The position numbers and the translations under genes are program-made. A stretch of DNA of 64,000 nucleotides from Nitrosospira sp. (lineage in GTDB: Bacteria; Pseudomonadota; Gammaproteobacteria; Burkholderiales; Nitrosomonadaceae). The notes under the pieces were generated by a model that was not told where the DNA came from, searched no databases, and was given only the letters and a program-made list of their open reading frames with translations. The stretch's first letter is position 1. Every line of letters starts with the position of its first letter. Positions 40,616-50,447 of this stretch are shown here, piece after piece. The stretch covers positions 1 through 64,000 of the forward strand of contig JAPLQS010000059.1 of assembly GCA_026399575.1 (NCBI GenBank), given 5' to 3'.

Positions 40616-41026
40616 ATGAACAGCAAGATTGCTCTCACGCTGGATGATGCCAAGAAGATTGCCACTGCTGCCGAAGCGGAAGCCCGGCACAACAACTGGC
40701 CGGTGGTGATCGCGATTGTCGATGATGGCGCCCACCTGCTCCACCTGCTACGCTTGGATGACGCCCAGTTTGGCAGTATCGAAGTGGCATTGCAGAAAGC
40801 CCGCGCTGCCATCGCCTTCCGCCGTCCTACCAAAGTATGGGAGGAACATGTTGCGGAGGGGCGCATGCGCTATCTTGCCCTGCCCGGAATCCTGCCGATC
40901 GAAGGAGGCCTACCCATCATGGTGGATGGCCAGTTCATCGGCGCAATCGGCGTTAGCGGTGTGCGTTCCAATCAGGATGCACAAATTGCTCAGGCGGGAA
41001 TCGATGCACTGCTGAAATCCGGTTGA
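40616..41026 (+). CDS. GlcG/HbpS family heme-degrading-type protein
   Basis: The 136-residue protein matches GlcG/HbpS: ALTLDDAKKIATAAEAEA at the start, VVIAIVDDGAHLLHLLRLDDA, a helix KARAAIAFRRPT, and GGLPIMVDGQFIGAIGVSGV near the end, followed by DAQIAQAGIDAL. Some members bind heme or cobalamin; GlcG itself lies in glycolate operons without a proven role. No signal peptide. It is flanked by hppA and an outer-membrane porin gene. Confidence 0.88.
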   Translation: MNSKIALTLDDAKKIATAAEAEARHNNWPVVIAIVDDGAHLLHLLRLDDAQFGSIEVALQKARAAIAFRRPTKVWEEHVAEGRMRYLALPGILPIEGGLPIMVDGQFIGAIGVSGVRSNQDAQIAQAGIDALLKSG

Positions 41027-41150
41027 CATGTCTCTGCTCAGTCGTTATTGTTCTGCCAATTTAATTTTGTATTTACATACCTGCTTATCCTGTTTATATT
41101 TAATCTGCCGTGCAACATAACTACCTGACGACTCCATTGGAATCTTAGCC

Positions 41151-42839
41151 ATGAACCCGCCCTCTTCAACCATGATCAGTGTGAAACCCTTAGAACGTTA
41201 CACAGCAGGGGCGCGTTGCTGTCTACCGAAATTCTGCCTGGGCATGGCAATCCTGGGACTGTCCTTTCAAGTTCTGGCAAATCCAACCGCCCCCCCAAAA
41301 GACGCAGCAGCAGTCCCGGCGGTCGAAAGCAAAGTTGATTGGTCCAAAGTTCCGCCGGTGACGCCCATGCCGCGCCCAGGATTATTCATCGTGCCCCCCT
41401 CCGGAGTTGGCTACTATTCCCTGTGGGACTTACTCACCGGCAATGAACGTAAAGCTCCGCCCGTCGCCCCGTATGCCCCCTTTGGCCTTCTCCCCGTCTC
41501 CTCATTTGACGTGGATTTCCGTTATATGGAAAAACCGGGCTATGAAAAAGATATCTTCGACCCCGTCAAGCGCATCCATATGGGCAACGACTGGCTCCTG
41601 TCTTTTGGCGGCAGTTTCTGGTTCCGGAATATGCGCGAGTCTGGGAGCCGACTTGAACCGGGGGACAACACTTACAACCTGATACGGACTCGACTCCACG
41701 CCGATCTATGGTATCGGGATAAGGTCCGGCTCTTTGCCGAGGGGATAGATTCCCGCAGCTTTTCGCAAGAAAAGAATCCGCTTGGTATCGACGTAAACCA
41801 TACTGACATGCTGAACCTGTTTGCGGACATCAAGATAGCGGATGTGAAGGATGGCCAGGCCTATGTTCGTGTCGGCCGGCAGGAATTGCTGTACGGCTCG
41901 CAGAGATTGATCTCCACCCTGGATTGGGCCAATACGCGGCGTACCTTCCAAGGTGTCAAAACTTTCTGGCGTAGCCCGAAATTGGATCTGGACGCGTTCT
42001 GGGTACGCCCGATGAATATATCGCAACAATCTCGGACTAACTTCGACAATTGGGATGAGAATCGGGATTTTTACGGTCTGTGGGGAACCTATAAACCCCA
42101 AAGAGGCCATTTCGCCGATCTCTACTTTCTGAGCCTGGATGACAGCCGCACCAAGGCCATAGCCCCCACATTCAACAATATAACAGGGGGGGTCGTACAT
42201 ACCGTGGGTAGCCGCTACGCAGGCAACACCAACCAGTACCTGTACGAACTGGAGGCTATGTACCAGTTTGGCCGCTCAATCAACCAGAGTCTTACTCCTA
42301 CAGATATTTCTGCCGGTGCGGTGGCTGCCGGCGTCGGCTATCAATTCTCTCAGTTGCCCATGAATCCGCAGTTATGGCTGCGCTATGACTACGCTTCGGG
42401 TGACAAGAATGCCAATGATGGTCAGAGCAACACCTTTAACCAGCTTTTCCCGTTCGGACACTATTACATGGGTTTCCTGGATCGGGTAGGCCGACAGAAT
42501 ATCCACGACTTCAACGCCCAATTTACTCTGCATCCGCAGCCATGGTTCACATTCATTGCCCAATACCATCGGTTCTTCCTGGCGAATTCACATGATGCCT
42601 TGTACAACGCTGCCGGTGTAGGCTATCGGCGGGACTCCACTGGTCAGGCAGGCAGGGATGTGGGCGATGAACTGGACTTGCGCTTCAATATCCACGTTAA
42701 CCGCCATCAGGATGTCCTGCTCGGTTATTCCAAGCTATGGGCCGGCGACTTTATCAAGCATACCTCGACCACGGGTGGCAGTGGCAGTAGCAATATCTCG
42801 CCGAGTCTCATCTACGTTCAGTATGTCGTTCGCTTCTGA
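41151..42839 (+). CDS. Outer-membrane beta-barrel of the alginate-export family
   Basis: The 562-residue protein has a signal peptide (cleavage near LANP), a Pro-rich lead, and a C-terminal 400-residue beta-barrel. Features such as RIHMGNDWLLSFGGSFWFRN, RLHADLWYRDKVRLFAEGID and VRVGRQELLYGSQRLISTLDW are typical of Alginate_exp (AlgE-like) porins, and it ends in ...YVQYVVRF with the terminal Phe of outer-membrane proteins. No alginate genes lie nearby, so a general porin or small-molecule channel is more likely. Confidence 0.87.
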   Translation: MNPPSSTMISVKPLERYTAGARCCLPKFCLGMAILGLSFQVLANPTAPPKDAAAVPAVESKVDWSKVPPVTPMPRPGLFIVPPSGVGYYSLWDLLTGNERKAPPVAPYAPFGLLPVSSFDVDFRYMEKPGYEKDIFDPVKRIHMGNDWLLSFGGSFWFRNMRESGSRLEPGDNTYNLIRTRLHADLWYRDKVRLFAEGIDSRSFSQEKNPLGIDVNHTDMLNLFADIKIADVKDGQAYVRVGRQELLYGSQRLISTLDWANTRRTFQGVKTFWRSPKLDLDAFWVRPMNISQQSRTNFDNWDENRDFYGLWGTYKPQRGHFADLYFLSLDDSRTKAIAPTFNNITGGVVHTVGSRYAGNTNQYLYELEAMYQFGRSINQSLTPTDISAGAVAAGVGYQFSQLPMNPQLWLRYDYASGDKNANDGQSNTFNQLFPFGHYYMGFLDRVGRQNIHDFNAQFTLHPQPWFTFIAQYHRFFLANSHDALYNAAGVGYRRDSTGQAGRDVGDELDLRFNIHVNRHQDVLLGYSKLWAGDFIKHTSTTGGSGSSNISPSLIYVQYVVRF

Positions 42840-42916
42840 AACCAGCTCAAGTTCATTATCCGTCGGATAGCTGAGCTAGCTGAGACTGAGGCACTGATAT
42901 TTTCCGCAGATGGTGC

Positions 42917-43660
42917 ATGGATGACTGCATAGCTCATGTCGAAGTGACCAACCCCACTACTCTCGCACAGTGCCGCTGGCATGCAGTCGCCGATCTGTCG
43001 GCACTGCACCACGCAGCACTGAATGCAATCCTCGACAGTGCGACGCTGGCAATCCAGCAACGCGGACAGTTTCATCTGGTGCTTTCCGGCGGAGAGACGC
43101 CACGTGAGATCTATCGGCAATTGCGCACCGCCCACAGCGAGTGGTCCGCATGGCATATTTATTTCAGTGACGAACGCTGCCTGCCGCCAACCGATGCAAA
43201 TAGAAATTCGTGCATGGCCGGCGAGGCTTGGCTCGACCACGTGCCAATACCCGTGACCCAAGTGCACATAATCCCGGCTGAACTTGGAGCAAACCAGGCA
43301 GCTCGCATATATGCCGAAACGCTGCGCACTGTCGGCATGTTCGACGTGGTACTGCTGGGACTGGGTGAAGATGGTCATACTGCAAGCCTGTTTCCCGATC
43401 GTGAATGGGGTAGCGCACCCGATGCACCGGATACGCTGGCAGTGCTTGATGCGCCCAAACCACCACCGCAACGCGTGTCGCTGAGTGCGGCACGATTGAG
43501 CCGTTCGCAGCAAGTTATATTTCTGGTCGCTGGCGAATCCAAACGTAAGGCAATGGCTGAGTGGCGTAACGGGAAAAATATTCCGGCACAAGCAATAGCA
43601 CCGGCAGCAGGCGTTGATGTGTTGGTAGAGACTGCACTGTTGATGCCGCTGTCTGTCTAG
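42917..43660 (+). CDS. pgl: 6-phosphogluconolactonase
   Basis: This 247-residue cytosolic enzyme hydrolyses 6-phosphogluconolactone in the oxidative pentose-phosphate pathway. It has the SOL/DevB-type motifs HLVLSGGETPREIYRQL, IYFSDERCLPPTDANRN and VLLGLGEDGHTASLFP with the catalytic His. The zwf and gnd partners are not in the window. It precedes ppk2 by 23 bases. Confidence 0.93.
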   Translation: MDDCIAHVEVTNPTTLAQCRWHAVADLSALHHAALNAILDSATLAIQQRGQFHLVLSGGETPREIYRQLRTAHSEWSAWHIYFSDERCLPPTDANRNSCMAGEAWLDHVPIPVTQVHIIPAELGANQAARIYAETLRTVGMFDVVLLGLGEDGHTASLFPDREWGSAPDAPDTLAVLDAPKPPPQRVSLSAARLSRSQQVIFLVAGESKRKAMAEWRNGKNIPAQAIAPAAGVDVLVETALLMPLSV

Positions 43661-43683
43661 AATCTCTGAATAGGTGCTCAGCC

Positions 43684-44490
43684 ATGCGCGGGAAAATCGG
43701 TACAAATAATTTGAGCCAGTCCTCGCCCGCTATATCTCGTGAAATCTACGAAAACAGTCTGCGCAAGCTTCAGATCGAGCTTGTCAAGCTGCAGCGGCAT
43801 TTCATAAAGCACAACGAAAAGATTCTGGTCATCTTTGAAGGCCGCGACGCATCTGGCAAAGACGGCACGATCAAGCGCATCGTCCAGCATTTAAGTCCGC
43901 GTGAAACACGGGTCGTGGCCCTCGGCAAACCATCTGATCGAGACTGCAGTTCGTGGTACTTCCAGCGTTATGTCCCGTATCTGCCCATAGCCCAGGAACT
44001 GGTGCTGTTCAACCGCAGTTGGTACAACCGCGCAGGTGTCGAGCGGGTAATGGGCTTTTGTACCGCAGCCGAATACGAGGAATTCATCGGTTCGGTGTCA
44101 GAGTTCGAACATATGCTGGTTCGTTCCGGGATCAAGCTCATCAAGTACTACCTCGACATCAGCAAAACCGAACAGAAAAAACGCCTGGACAAACGCAGAT
44201 CTGACCCACTCACACAGTGGAAAATCAGCGCACTTGACAATCAGGCGCTCAAAAAATGGAAACAATACAGCTTGGCGCGCGATGAAATGCTGGTACATAC
44301 CCACAACCTCATAAGCCCCTGGACGATTGTGCGTGCCGATGACAAACAGTTGGCACGGCTCAATATCATCAAGGATATGCTCAGCCGGTTGGATTACGCA
44401 GACAAAGCCAAACGGCTGATCCTGCCGGACCCGCGGATTATATCGACATACGATGCCACCCAGCCAGAGAAGGGTTTACTGGCACCGTAG
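43684..44490 (+). CDS. ppk2: Polyphosphate kinase 2 (PPK2)
   Basis: The 268-residue protein is a one-domain PPK2: Walker A FEGRDASGKDGTIKRI, then RVVALGKPSDRDCSSWYFQR, the Walker B/lid region LFNRSWYNRAGVERVMGF, and DPLTQWKISALDNQALKKW. It transfers phosphate between polyphosphate and nucleoside diphosphates (class I) or monophosphates; the length fits class I. It lies between pgl and a helicase gene on the same strand. Confidence 0.92.
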   Translation: MRGKIGTNNLSQSSPAISREIYENSLRKLQIELVKLQRHFIKHNEKILVIFEGRDASGKDGTIKRIVQHLSPRETRVVALGKPSDRDCSSWYFQRYVPYLPIAQELVLFNRSWYNRAGVERVMGFCTAAEYEEFIGSVSEFEHMLVRSGIKLIKYYLDISKTEQKKRLDKRRSDPLTQWKISALDNQALKKWKQYSLARDEMLVHTHNLISPWTIVRADDKQLARLNIIKDMLSRLDYADKAKRLILPDPRIISTYDATQPEKGLLAP

Positions 44491-44505
44491 CCGGTAACTC
44501 TCTCC

Positions 44506-46446
44506 ATGCCCGATCTCGACTCTTTTTTCTCCAGCAGCGGCACACTGGCACAAGCCGTGCCGGGTTACCGTGCGCGCGCGCAACAACTCGCAATGGCACA
44601 GGCGATAGCCGACACCATCGCCGGCAACCGCATTCTGGTGGCAGAAGCAGGTACTGGTACCGGCAAGACCTTCGCTTATCTGGTGCCGGCATTACTGGCG
44701 GGCGGCAAGGTAATCATTTCCACCGGCACCAAGACACTGCAGGACCAGCTTTTTACCCGCGATATCCCCACCGTGCGCGCCGCACTCAAGGCACCAGTCA
44801 CAGTGGCATTATTGAAGGGGCGCGCCAACTACGTGTGCCATTATCATCTGGAACGCACTCTGCAGGATGGACGCACCAGTTTCGCTAGTCGCGACGAAGT
44901 TAAGTATCTTAAATTGATCGAGCGCTACGCGGGTGTCAGCAAAAGTGGCGATAAAAGCAGCCTGAGTGAAGTGCCGGAAAACGCCGCGGTCTGGCAGCAG
45001 GTAACTTCCACGCGTGAGAATTGTCTCGGCTCGGATTGTCCCAATTACAAGGATTGTTTCGTGATGGAAGCACGCAAACAGGCATTGGCAGCGGATGTGG
45101 TGGTGGTTAATCATCATTTGTTCTTTGCTGATGTGATGCTGCGCGACGAAGGCCTGTCGGAGCTGTTACCCGCCTGCAATACGGTAATTTTTGACGAAGC
45201 CCACCAGTTGCCGGAAACTGCCAGCCTGTTTTTCGGCGAGTCAGTAAGCACCAGCCAATTGCTGGAACTTGCGCGCGATGCCGAGACCGAAGCATTGCTG
45301 GGCGCCAAAGACTTTACTGCATTGCCTGATGCCATTGCGGCGATGGAGAAAGCTGCGCGCGATTTACGCCTGACCATCGAAGGCGAGAACACCCGCCTGC
45401 CGCTGGCTGCGGTATTGAAGAATCCGAAATTTGGCAGTGCGCTGGATGAGTTGCTGGAGAAACTTGATGCGCTGGCGGCGCTGCTGGAGAGTCAGGCAGA
45501 GCGTTCTGATGGACTGGAAAACTGCTGGCAGCGAACGCGCGAAATTGCTGCCCGCATAAGGCACTGGCGCGATCAGGCGGAGGCCGAAGGATTCGTGCGC
45601 TGGCTGGAAGTGTTCAGTCACGCGCTGCAGCTCAATGCCACGCCATTGTCCATTGCGGAGATATTCAACAAACAATTGAATGCCTCGCCGCGCGCATGGA
45701 TATTCACTTCTGCGACATTGGCAGTGAAAGGTGATTTCTCGCATTACAACGGTGAAATGGGTCTGGCTACAGCACAATCTGCCTGCTGGGACAGCCCGTT
45801 TGATTTTGCCAACCAAGCCCTGCTCTACGTACCACCCGGCTTGCCAGAACCTGGCAGCCGCGAATACACCGAGGAGGTGGTGAAAGCCGCATTACCAGTG
45901 CTGAAGGCCAGTCGCGGCCGCGCCTTCTTCTTGTGCACCAGCCTGCGGGCAACTCGGCGGGCGCATGAATTGCTGCTGGAAGCATTCGAGCGCGAACAGC
46001 TCGATTATCCCCTATTGCTGCAGGGACAGAGTTCACGTTCTGATATGCTGGAACGTTTTCGCAAGCTGGGCAATGCGGTACTGATCGGCAGCCAATCTTT
46101 CTGGGAAGGGGTGGACGTGCGCGGCGAAGCGTTATCGCTGGTGGTGATCGACAAACTGCCATTCGCACCGCCCGATGACCCGGTACTGTCGGCACGCATC
46201 GAAAAAATCAACAAGGAGGGGCGCAATGCTTTCATGGAATATCAACTTCCTCACGCCGTCATCAACCTGAAACAAGGTGCGGGGCGATTGATCCGCGACG
46301 AAACCGATCGCGGGGTATTGATGATCTGTGACCCACGCCTCATCACCAAGTCCTACGGCAAGAAAATCTGGCAAAGCCTGCCGCCGATGAAACGCACGCG
46401 CGATCTGGCTGAAGTGGAACGGTTCTTTGCTGAACCATCTCCCTGA
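44506..46446 (+). CDS. yoaA: DinG/YoaA-type ATP-dependent helicase with Fe-S cluster
   Basis: This 646-residue superfamily 2 helicase has Walker A EAGTGTGKTFAYLVPAL (about 46-62) and the DEAH box FDEAHQLPE. An XPD-like Fe-S cluster domain is marked by cysteines in NYVCHYH and ENCLGSDCPNYKDCF. C-terminal motifs are WEGVDVRGEALSLVVIDKLP and QGAGRLIRDE. E. coli YoaA acts with the chi subunit (HolC) in DNA repair; holC is present in this window though not adjacent. Starts 15 bases after ppk2. Confidence 0.91.
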   Translation: MPDLDSFFSSSGTLAQAVPGYRARAQQLAMAQAIADTIAGNRILVAEAGTGTGKTFAYLVPALLAGGKVIISTGTKTLQDQLFTRDIPTVRAALKAPVTVALLKGRANYVCHYHLERTLQDGRTSFASRDEVKYLKLIERYAGVSKSGDKSSLSEVPENAAVWQQVTSTRENCLGSDCPNYKDCFVMEARKQALAADVVVVNHHLFFADVMLRDEGLSELLPACNTVIFDEAHQLPETASLFFGESVSTSQLLELARDAETEALLGAKDFTALPDAIAAMEKAARDLRLTIEGENTRLPLAAVLKNPKFGSALDELLEKLDALAALLESQAERSDGLENCWQRTREIAARIRHWRDQAEAEGFVRWLEVFSHALQLNATPLSIAEIFNKQLNASPRAWIFTSATLAVKGDFSHYNGEMGLATAQSACWDSPFDFANQALLYVPPGLPEPGSREYTEEVVKAALPVLKASRGRAFFLCTSLRATRRAHELLLEAFEREQLDYPLLLQGQSSRSDMLERFRKLGNAVLIGSQSFWEGVDVRGEALSLVVIDKLPFAPPDDPVLSARIEKINKEGRNAFMEYQLPHAVINLKQGAGRLIRDETDRGVLMICDPRLITKSYGKKIWQSLPPMKRTRDLAEVERFFAEPSP

Positions 46447-46460
46447 ACCCTTGTACTGCC

Positions 46461-47489
46461 TCAGAGCGAATAGGGTAGCGGCATAATCTCCAGCGTGGGA
46501 CCATCCAGCGCCTGCCAGTGAATTTTACCGGCCTCGACACTGCTTGTCTGTATCACCGCCAGCACATCGAAACCACCATCAGGTGATGGTGCTGCGTTGA
46601 CCACCATGCCGCTGGATTGCTCTGCCATGTCAGCGCTGAATAACTCGTCCCCGGCCGCAACGGGCTGGAGTGACTGGATATTGGCCAAGTACATGCGGCG
46701 CTTGATCTTGCCCAGATACTGGGTGCGCGCGACGATTTCCTGCCCCGGATAACATCCTTTCTGAAAACTCACCCCACCGATAGCCTGTAAATTCGCCATT
46801 TGCGGGATGAATTGCTCCTGCGTGGCGGGCGTGATCACGGGAATGCCCGCTTTAATTTCCAGCCAGTCCCAGCAAGGCGCCCCCACCGGCATGGCCTCTT
46901 TGCTTAAACGCTGCCACAGCGCAGGCGCCTGCTCCGGCAGAACAACGAGTTCAAAACGATCCTGCCCAAGACGGATGGCGCTGCCCCGTTCACCATGAAT
47001 CACGCCCAGATGCGCAGTGGGAACTGCACCCATAATCTCTGCCAGCAGCGCTGCGGCACAGCTTCCCGCTACTCCCATGCGCACCAGTGTGTCGCTGTTG
47101 TCGGTCAACTCTACCTTGGCGCGCAATACAAACATGGCAAGGCGCTTGCGAATGGCCACCTGCAGCGCTGCTGGCAATTGCATGGTGTAGCCGCCACCAT
47201 CATGCCACAGCAGAAAGCTAGCCAGCATGCGGCCCTTGGGAGTGCAATAGCTGCCGTACTGGGAAGTGCATGAGTCTACTTTTCTGACATCACAACTCAA
47301 TTGCCCCTGCAAGAAAGCTTGTGCATCCTCACCGGAAAAATGGATCAGACGAAAATGCGAGAGATCGGCCAGCACCGTACCCGAACGAGTGCATTTGAGT
47401 TCGGCAGCGGCATCGCCATAGTGGATAACGCAGTTGTCTTGAATAACCGCGTTGTGGGCTTGCAGGTAGGCCTGCCAAGTAGAGTTCAT
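46461..47489 (-). CDS. ygfZ: Folate-binding protein YgfZ
   Basis: The 342-residue protein has the GcvT-like tetrahydrofolate-binding fold. The YgfZ signature K-G-C-Y-x-G-Q-E (FQKGCYPGQEIVARTQYLG) contains the cysteine essential in E. coli. It helps in assembly or repair of certain Fe-S proteins. It is transcribed divergently from a YgfX-like gene, as in other proteobacteria where the two are neighbours. Normal length. Confidence 0.93.
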   Translation of the reverse strand: MNSTWQAYLQAHNAVIQDNCVIHYGDAAAELKCTRSGTVLADLSHFRLIHFSGEDAQAFLQGQLSCDVRKVDSCTSQYGSYCTPKGRMLASFLLWHDGGGYTMQLPAALQVAIRKRLAMFVLRAKVELTDNSDTLVRMGVAGSCAAALLAEIMGAVPTAHLGVIHGERGSAIRLGQDRFELVVLPEQAPALWQRLSKEAMPVGAPCWDWLEIKAGIPVITPATQEQFIPQMANLQAIGGVSFQKGCYPGQEIVARTQYLGKIKRRMYLANIQSLQPVAAGDELFSADMAEQSSGMVVNAAPSPDGGFDVLAVIQTSSVEAGKIHWQALDGPTLEIMPLPYSL

Positions 47490-47556
47490 GCGGGAGAGTA
47501 TATGGCTGGTAAGGAAAGCTAATTATACGATCAATCAAGGGAGTAAAATAATTGAC

Positions 47557-47997
47557 ATGGCTATCCCCTTGCTCACTGCCCGCCTCGAACCTTCCATGCA
47601 CCTTGCCGTGATACTGGGCTGCGCCCATTTCGCTGCTATTGGCATGTTGTGGCCGCTGGCATTGCCGCTGGCAGTCAAGCTGCTGGCTACCGCCCTACTC
47701 GCCGCCAGCCTGTTTTTCTATTTACGATCTTATGCATTACTGCGCTCACCACGATCGATAGTAGCTCTTGAGCTGTCGGAAGAAATGGCTTGCACGCTTG
47801 AAACGCAGCACGGTGAGCGCATGATCTGCACGTTGCAGGGCAGCAGCTTTATTGCGCCTTATCTGACCGTGCTGAACCTGAAGCTGTCTGGCAAATTCTT
47901 TACCCGCAGCGTGGTGATTCTGGCAGACAGCATAGATGCCGAGCAGTTCAGACAGTTGCGGGTACTGTTACGCTGGAAATGGAAAGATCCGGCTTGA
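47557..47997 (+). CDS. YgfX-like small membrane protein
   Basis: The 146-residue product from ATG 47557 has two N-terminal transmembrane helices (about 12-50, VILGCAHFAAIGMLWPLAL and LLATALLAASLFFYL). A cytosolic beta-rich tail follows, with the YgfX-type ending FRQLRVLLRWKWK. In E. coli, YgfX (CptA) pairs with the flavinylation factor SdhE/YgfY in what was described as a toxin-antitoxin pair, but no ygfY is seen beside it. The location between ygfZ and nadB supports the call. Confidence 0.75.
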   Translation: MAIPLLTARLEPSMHLAVILGCAHFAAIGMLWPLALPLAVKLLATALLAASLFFYLRSYALLRSPRSIVALELSEEMACTLETQHGERMICTLQGSSFIAPYLTVLNLKLSGKFFTRSVVILADSIDAEQFRQLRVLLRWKWKDPA

Positions 47998-48002
47998 GGT
48001 AA

Positions 48003-49589
48003 TCAGCGTTTCAACACCGTATTCCGCGCTTGCGGCAGGATGGCGGGATAATCCCGGCTAAAGTGCAGACCGCGGCTCTCGTGGCGCAGCATGGCACTTT
48101 GTACGATCAGATCGGCGCTATCCACCAGGTTACGCAGTTCCAGCAGATCGCTGGTCACACGGAAATTAGCGTAATACTCGCTGATTTCTTCGTGCAGCAG
48201 CTTGATGCGATGCTGAGCACGTTGCAGACGTTTGTTGGTGCGAACTATGCCTACATAATCCCACATGAAACGCCGCAATTCATCCCAGTTATGCGAGATG
48301 ACGATCTCCTCATCGGCATCGGTAACACGGCTTTCATCCCATTGCGGCAGTTGTGCAGTGGGCATGGACGGTAGCCGCAGGATATCTGTGGCTGCCGCCT
48401 GCCCGAATACCAGACACTCCAGCAGCGAATTGCTCGCCAGACGATTGGCACCGTGCAATCCGGTGTGGGCGGTTTCGCCGATGGCATAGAGGTTGTCCAG
48501 ATCAGTCTTGCCGTTCCAGTCGGTGACGACACCGCCGCAGGTGTAATGAGCCGCGGGTACTACCGGAATTGGCTGTTTGGTTATATCGATACCCAGTTCC
48601 AGACAGCGGGCATGAATATTGGGGAAATACTCCTGCAGGAAATTTGCAGGCTTGTGGGAAATATCCAGGTAAACGCAATCCAGACCGCGTTTTTTCATTT
48701 CAAAATCGATGGCACGAGCGACAATATCGCGTGGCGCAAGCTCCGCGCGCTCATCGTGCCAAGGCATGAAACGCGAGCCATCGGGGAGTTTCAGCAAACC
48801 GCCTTCACCACGTACTGCCTCGGAAATAAGAAACGATTTGGCATGGGGATGATAAAGGCAAGTAGGGTGAAACTGGATAAACTCCATATTGGCGATGCGG
48901 CAACCCGCACGCCAACCCATGGCGATACCATCACCGGTAGCCGTGTCGGGATTGGTGGTGTAGAGATAGACCTTGCCAGCGCCGCCAGTCGCCAGCACCG
49001 TACTGTGCGCGGCGATAGTATCGACCCTGCCTGCGGTGCTATCCAGCACATAAGCGCCATAGCAGCGATTGTCACTTTTGTCAGGGTGAACCAGTTTCAC
49101 ACCAGTGATGAGATCAATCGCGATATGACGCTCAAGTACGGTAATATTCGGGTGGATACGGGCCTTTTCACTCAGCGTCAGCTGTACCGCCTGCCCAGTG
49201 GTATCGGCTGCGTGTATCACCCGGCGCACGCTATGACCGCCTTCCCTCGTCAGGTGGTAACCGGTTGCGTTGTTCAGGTCGCGGGTGAAGGGCACTCCCT
49301 GGGTAATCAGCCATTGAATGGCTCGCGGGCCGTTTTCTGCCACATAGCGAGTAACCGCCTCATCACACAATCCTGCCCCTGCAGCAAGGGTGTCGCGGAT
49401 ATGCGCATCGGGGGAATCTTCCTGCGACAGCGCTGCGGCAATACCGCCTTGAGCCCAGCCGCTGGCACCGTCAAGCAAGGCTCGTTTGGTGACAAGACAA
49501 ACTTTTTTAGTTTGCGCTAAGTTGAGTGCGAGCGTAAGACCCGCAAGACCACTGCCAATAATAAGCGTGTCAAAATCAAGTTGGGCCAT
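48003..49589 (-). CDS. nadB: L-aspartate oxidase
   Basis: The 528-residue flavoenzyme oxidises L-aspartate to iminoaspartate, the first step of NAD synthesis. It has the FAD-binding [35 protein letters not shown], the substrate-site [39 protein letters not shown], and HPTCLYHP, all in the order of the succinate dehydrogenase/NadB family. Divergent from rpoE, as in E. coli and Nitrosomonas relatives. Confidence 0.96.
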   Translation of the reverse strand: MAQLDFDTLIIGSGLAGLTLALNLAQTKKVCLVTKRALLDGASGWAQGGIAAALSQEDSPDAHIRDTLAAGAGLCDEAVTRYVAENGPRAIQWLITQGVPFTRDLNNATGYHLTREGGHSVRRVIHAADTTGQAVQLTLSEKARIHPNITVLERHIAIDLITGVKLVHPDKSDNRCYGAYVLDSTAGRVDTIAAHSTVLATGGAGKVYLYTTNPDTATGDGIAMGWRAGCRIANMEFIQFHPTCLYHPHAKSFLISEAVRGEGGLLKLPDGSRFMPWHDERAELAPRDIVARAIDFEMKKRGLDCVYLDISHKPANFLQEYFPNIHARCLELGIDITKQPIPVVPAAHYTCGGVVTDWNGKTDLDNLYAIGETAHTGLHGANRLASNSLLECLVFGQAAATDILRLPSMPTAQLPQWDESRVTDADEEIVISHNWDELRRFMWDYVGIVRTNKRLQRAQHRIKLLHEEISEYYANFRVTSDLLELRNLVDSADLIVQSAMLRHESRGLHFSRDYPAILPQARNTVLKR

Positions 49590-49778
49590 TCTGATCCTGG
49601 TTAACTACATTCACCATCAAGCGAAAATCATAACAGACTTGGTATTCCCAGCCTGATTTTTTAGAATACCCACTTTATCAAGTGAACTAATCCAGGGTAT
49701 CCGTTGTCTCTTGGTTCAGACTATGCGTGTTAAACCGCGTGCAGTTCCCGGATCAACCCTTGAGCGGGTATACTTGAT

Positions 49779-49800
49779 CTGCTGCTTCATGAAGCAGCAG
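49779..49800. promoter_or_regulatory. Perfect 22-bp palindrome upstream of rpoE
   Basis: CTGCTGCTTCA followed directly by its exact complement forms a palindrome 40 bases before the rpoE start. A TATACT at 49769-49774, without a good -35, lies just before it. It could be an operator or an RNA hairpin in the leader. The rest of 49590-49840 shows no gene. Confidence 0.5.
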
Positions 49801-49840
49801 TATTCACAAGTGCGAACCATAATATTCAGGGAACGGCAGC

Positions 49841-50446
49841 ATGGGTGACCGGGAAATTGATCAGCAACTGGTAGAACGCGTACAGCGTGGGGACAAACAA
49901 GCCTTCGATCTACTGGTGATCAAGTACCAACGCAAGCTGGCCCGGTTGCTATCGCAGTTTATCCGCGATGCCGCCGAAGTAGAAGATGTCACCCAGGAGG
50001 CTTTCATCAAAGCTTACCGGGCATTACCGTCGTTCCGGGGCGAGAGTGCGTTTTATACCTGGCTGTACCGGATTGGCATTAATACCGCAAAGAATTTCCT
50101 GGTAACTCAAGGGCGGCGGGCACCCACCACTACCAGTGGTGGCTTCGACAGTGAGGACGCTGAGAACTTCGAGGAAGGTAGTCAGTTACGGGAAATGAAC
50201 ACGCCTGAAAGCGAGCTGATGAGTAAACAGATCGCCGAAACGGTGAACCAGACTTTACAGGAATTGCCCGAAGAATTACGCACGGCAATTACCCTGAGAG
50301 AAATCGAGGGACTGAGCTATGAAGAAATTGCCAGCATCATGAACTGTCCCATCGGCACAGTGCGATCGCGAATATTTCGTGCTCGTGAAACGATAGCAGA
50401 GAAATTACGGCCCATGTTGGGAACCGGTAAAGACAAGAGGTGGTAG
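49841..50446 (+). CDS. rpoE: RNA polymerase sigma factor RpoE (sigma-E)
   Basis: This 201-residue ECF sigma factor has region 2 (about 22-90, DLLVIKYQRKLARLLSQFIR, VTQEAFIKAYRALPSFRGES) and region 4 (about 135-190, LPEELRTAITLREIEGLSYEEIA, GTVRSRIFRAR). It directs the response to misfolded outer-membrane proteins. It is the first gene of rpoE-rseA-rseB-mucD. rseA follows after one base, so the sigma factor and its anti-sigma factor are made together. Confidence 0.95.
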   Translation: MGDREIDQQLVERVQRGDKQAFDLLVIKYQRKLARLLSQFIRDAAEVEDVTQEAFIKAYRALPSFRGESAFYTWLYRIGINTAKNFLVTQGRRAPTTTSGGFDSEDAENFEEGSQLREMNTPESELMSKQIAETVNQTLQELPEELRTAITLREIEGLSYEEIASIMNCPIGTVRSRIFRARETIAEKLRPMLGTGKDKRW

Positions 50447-50447
50447 C

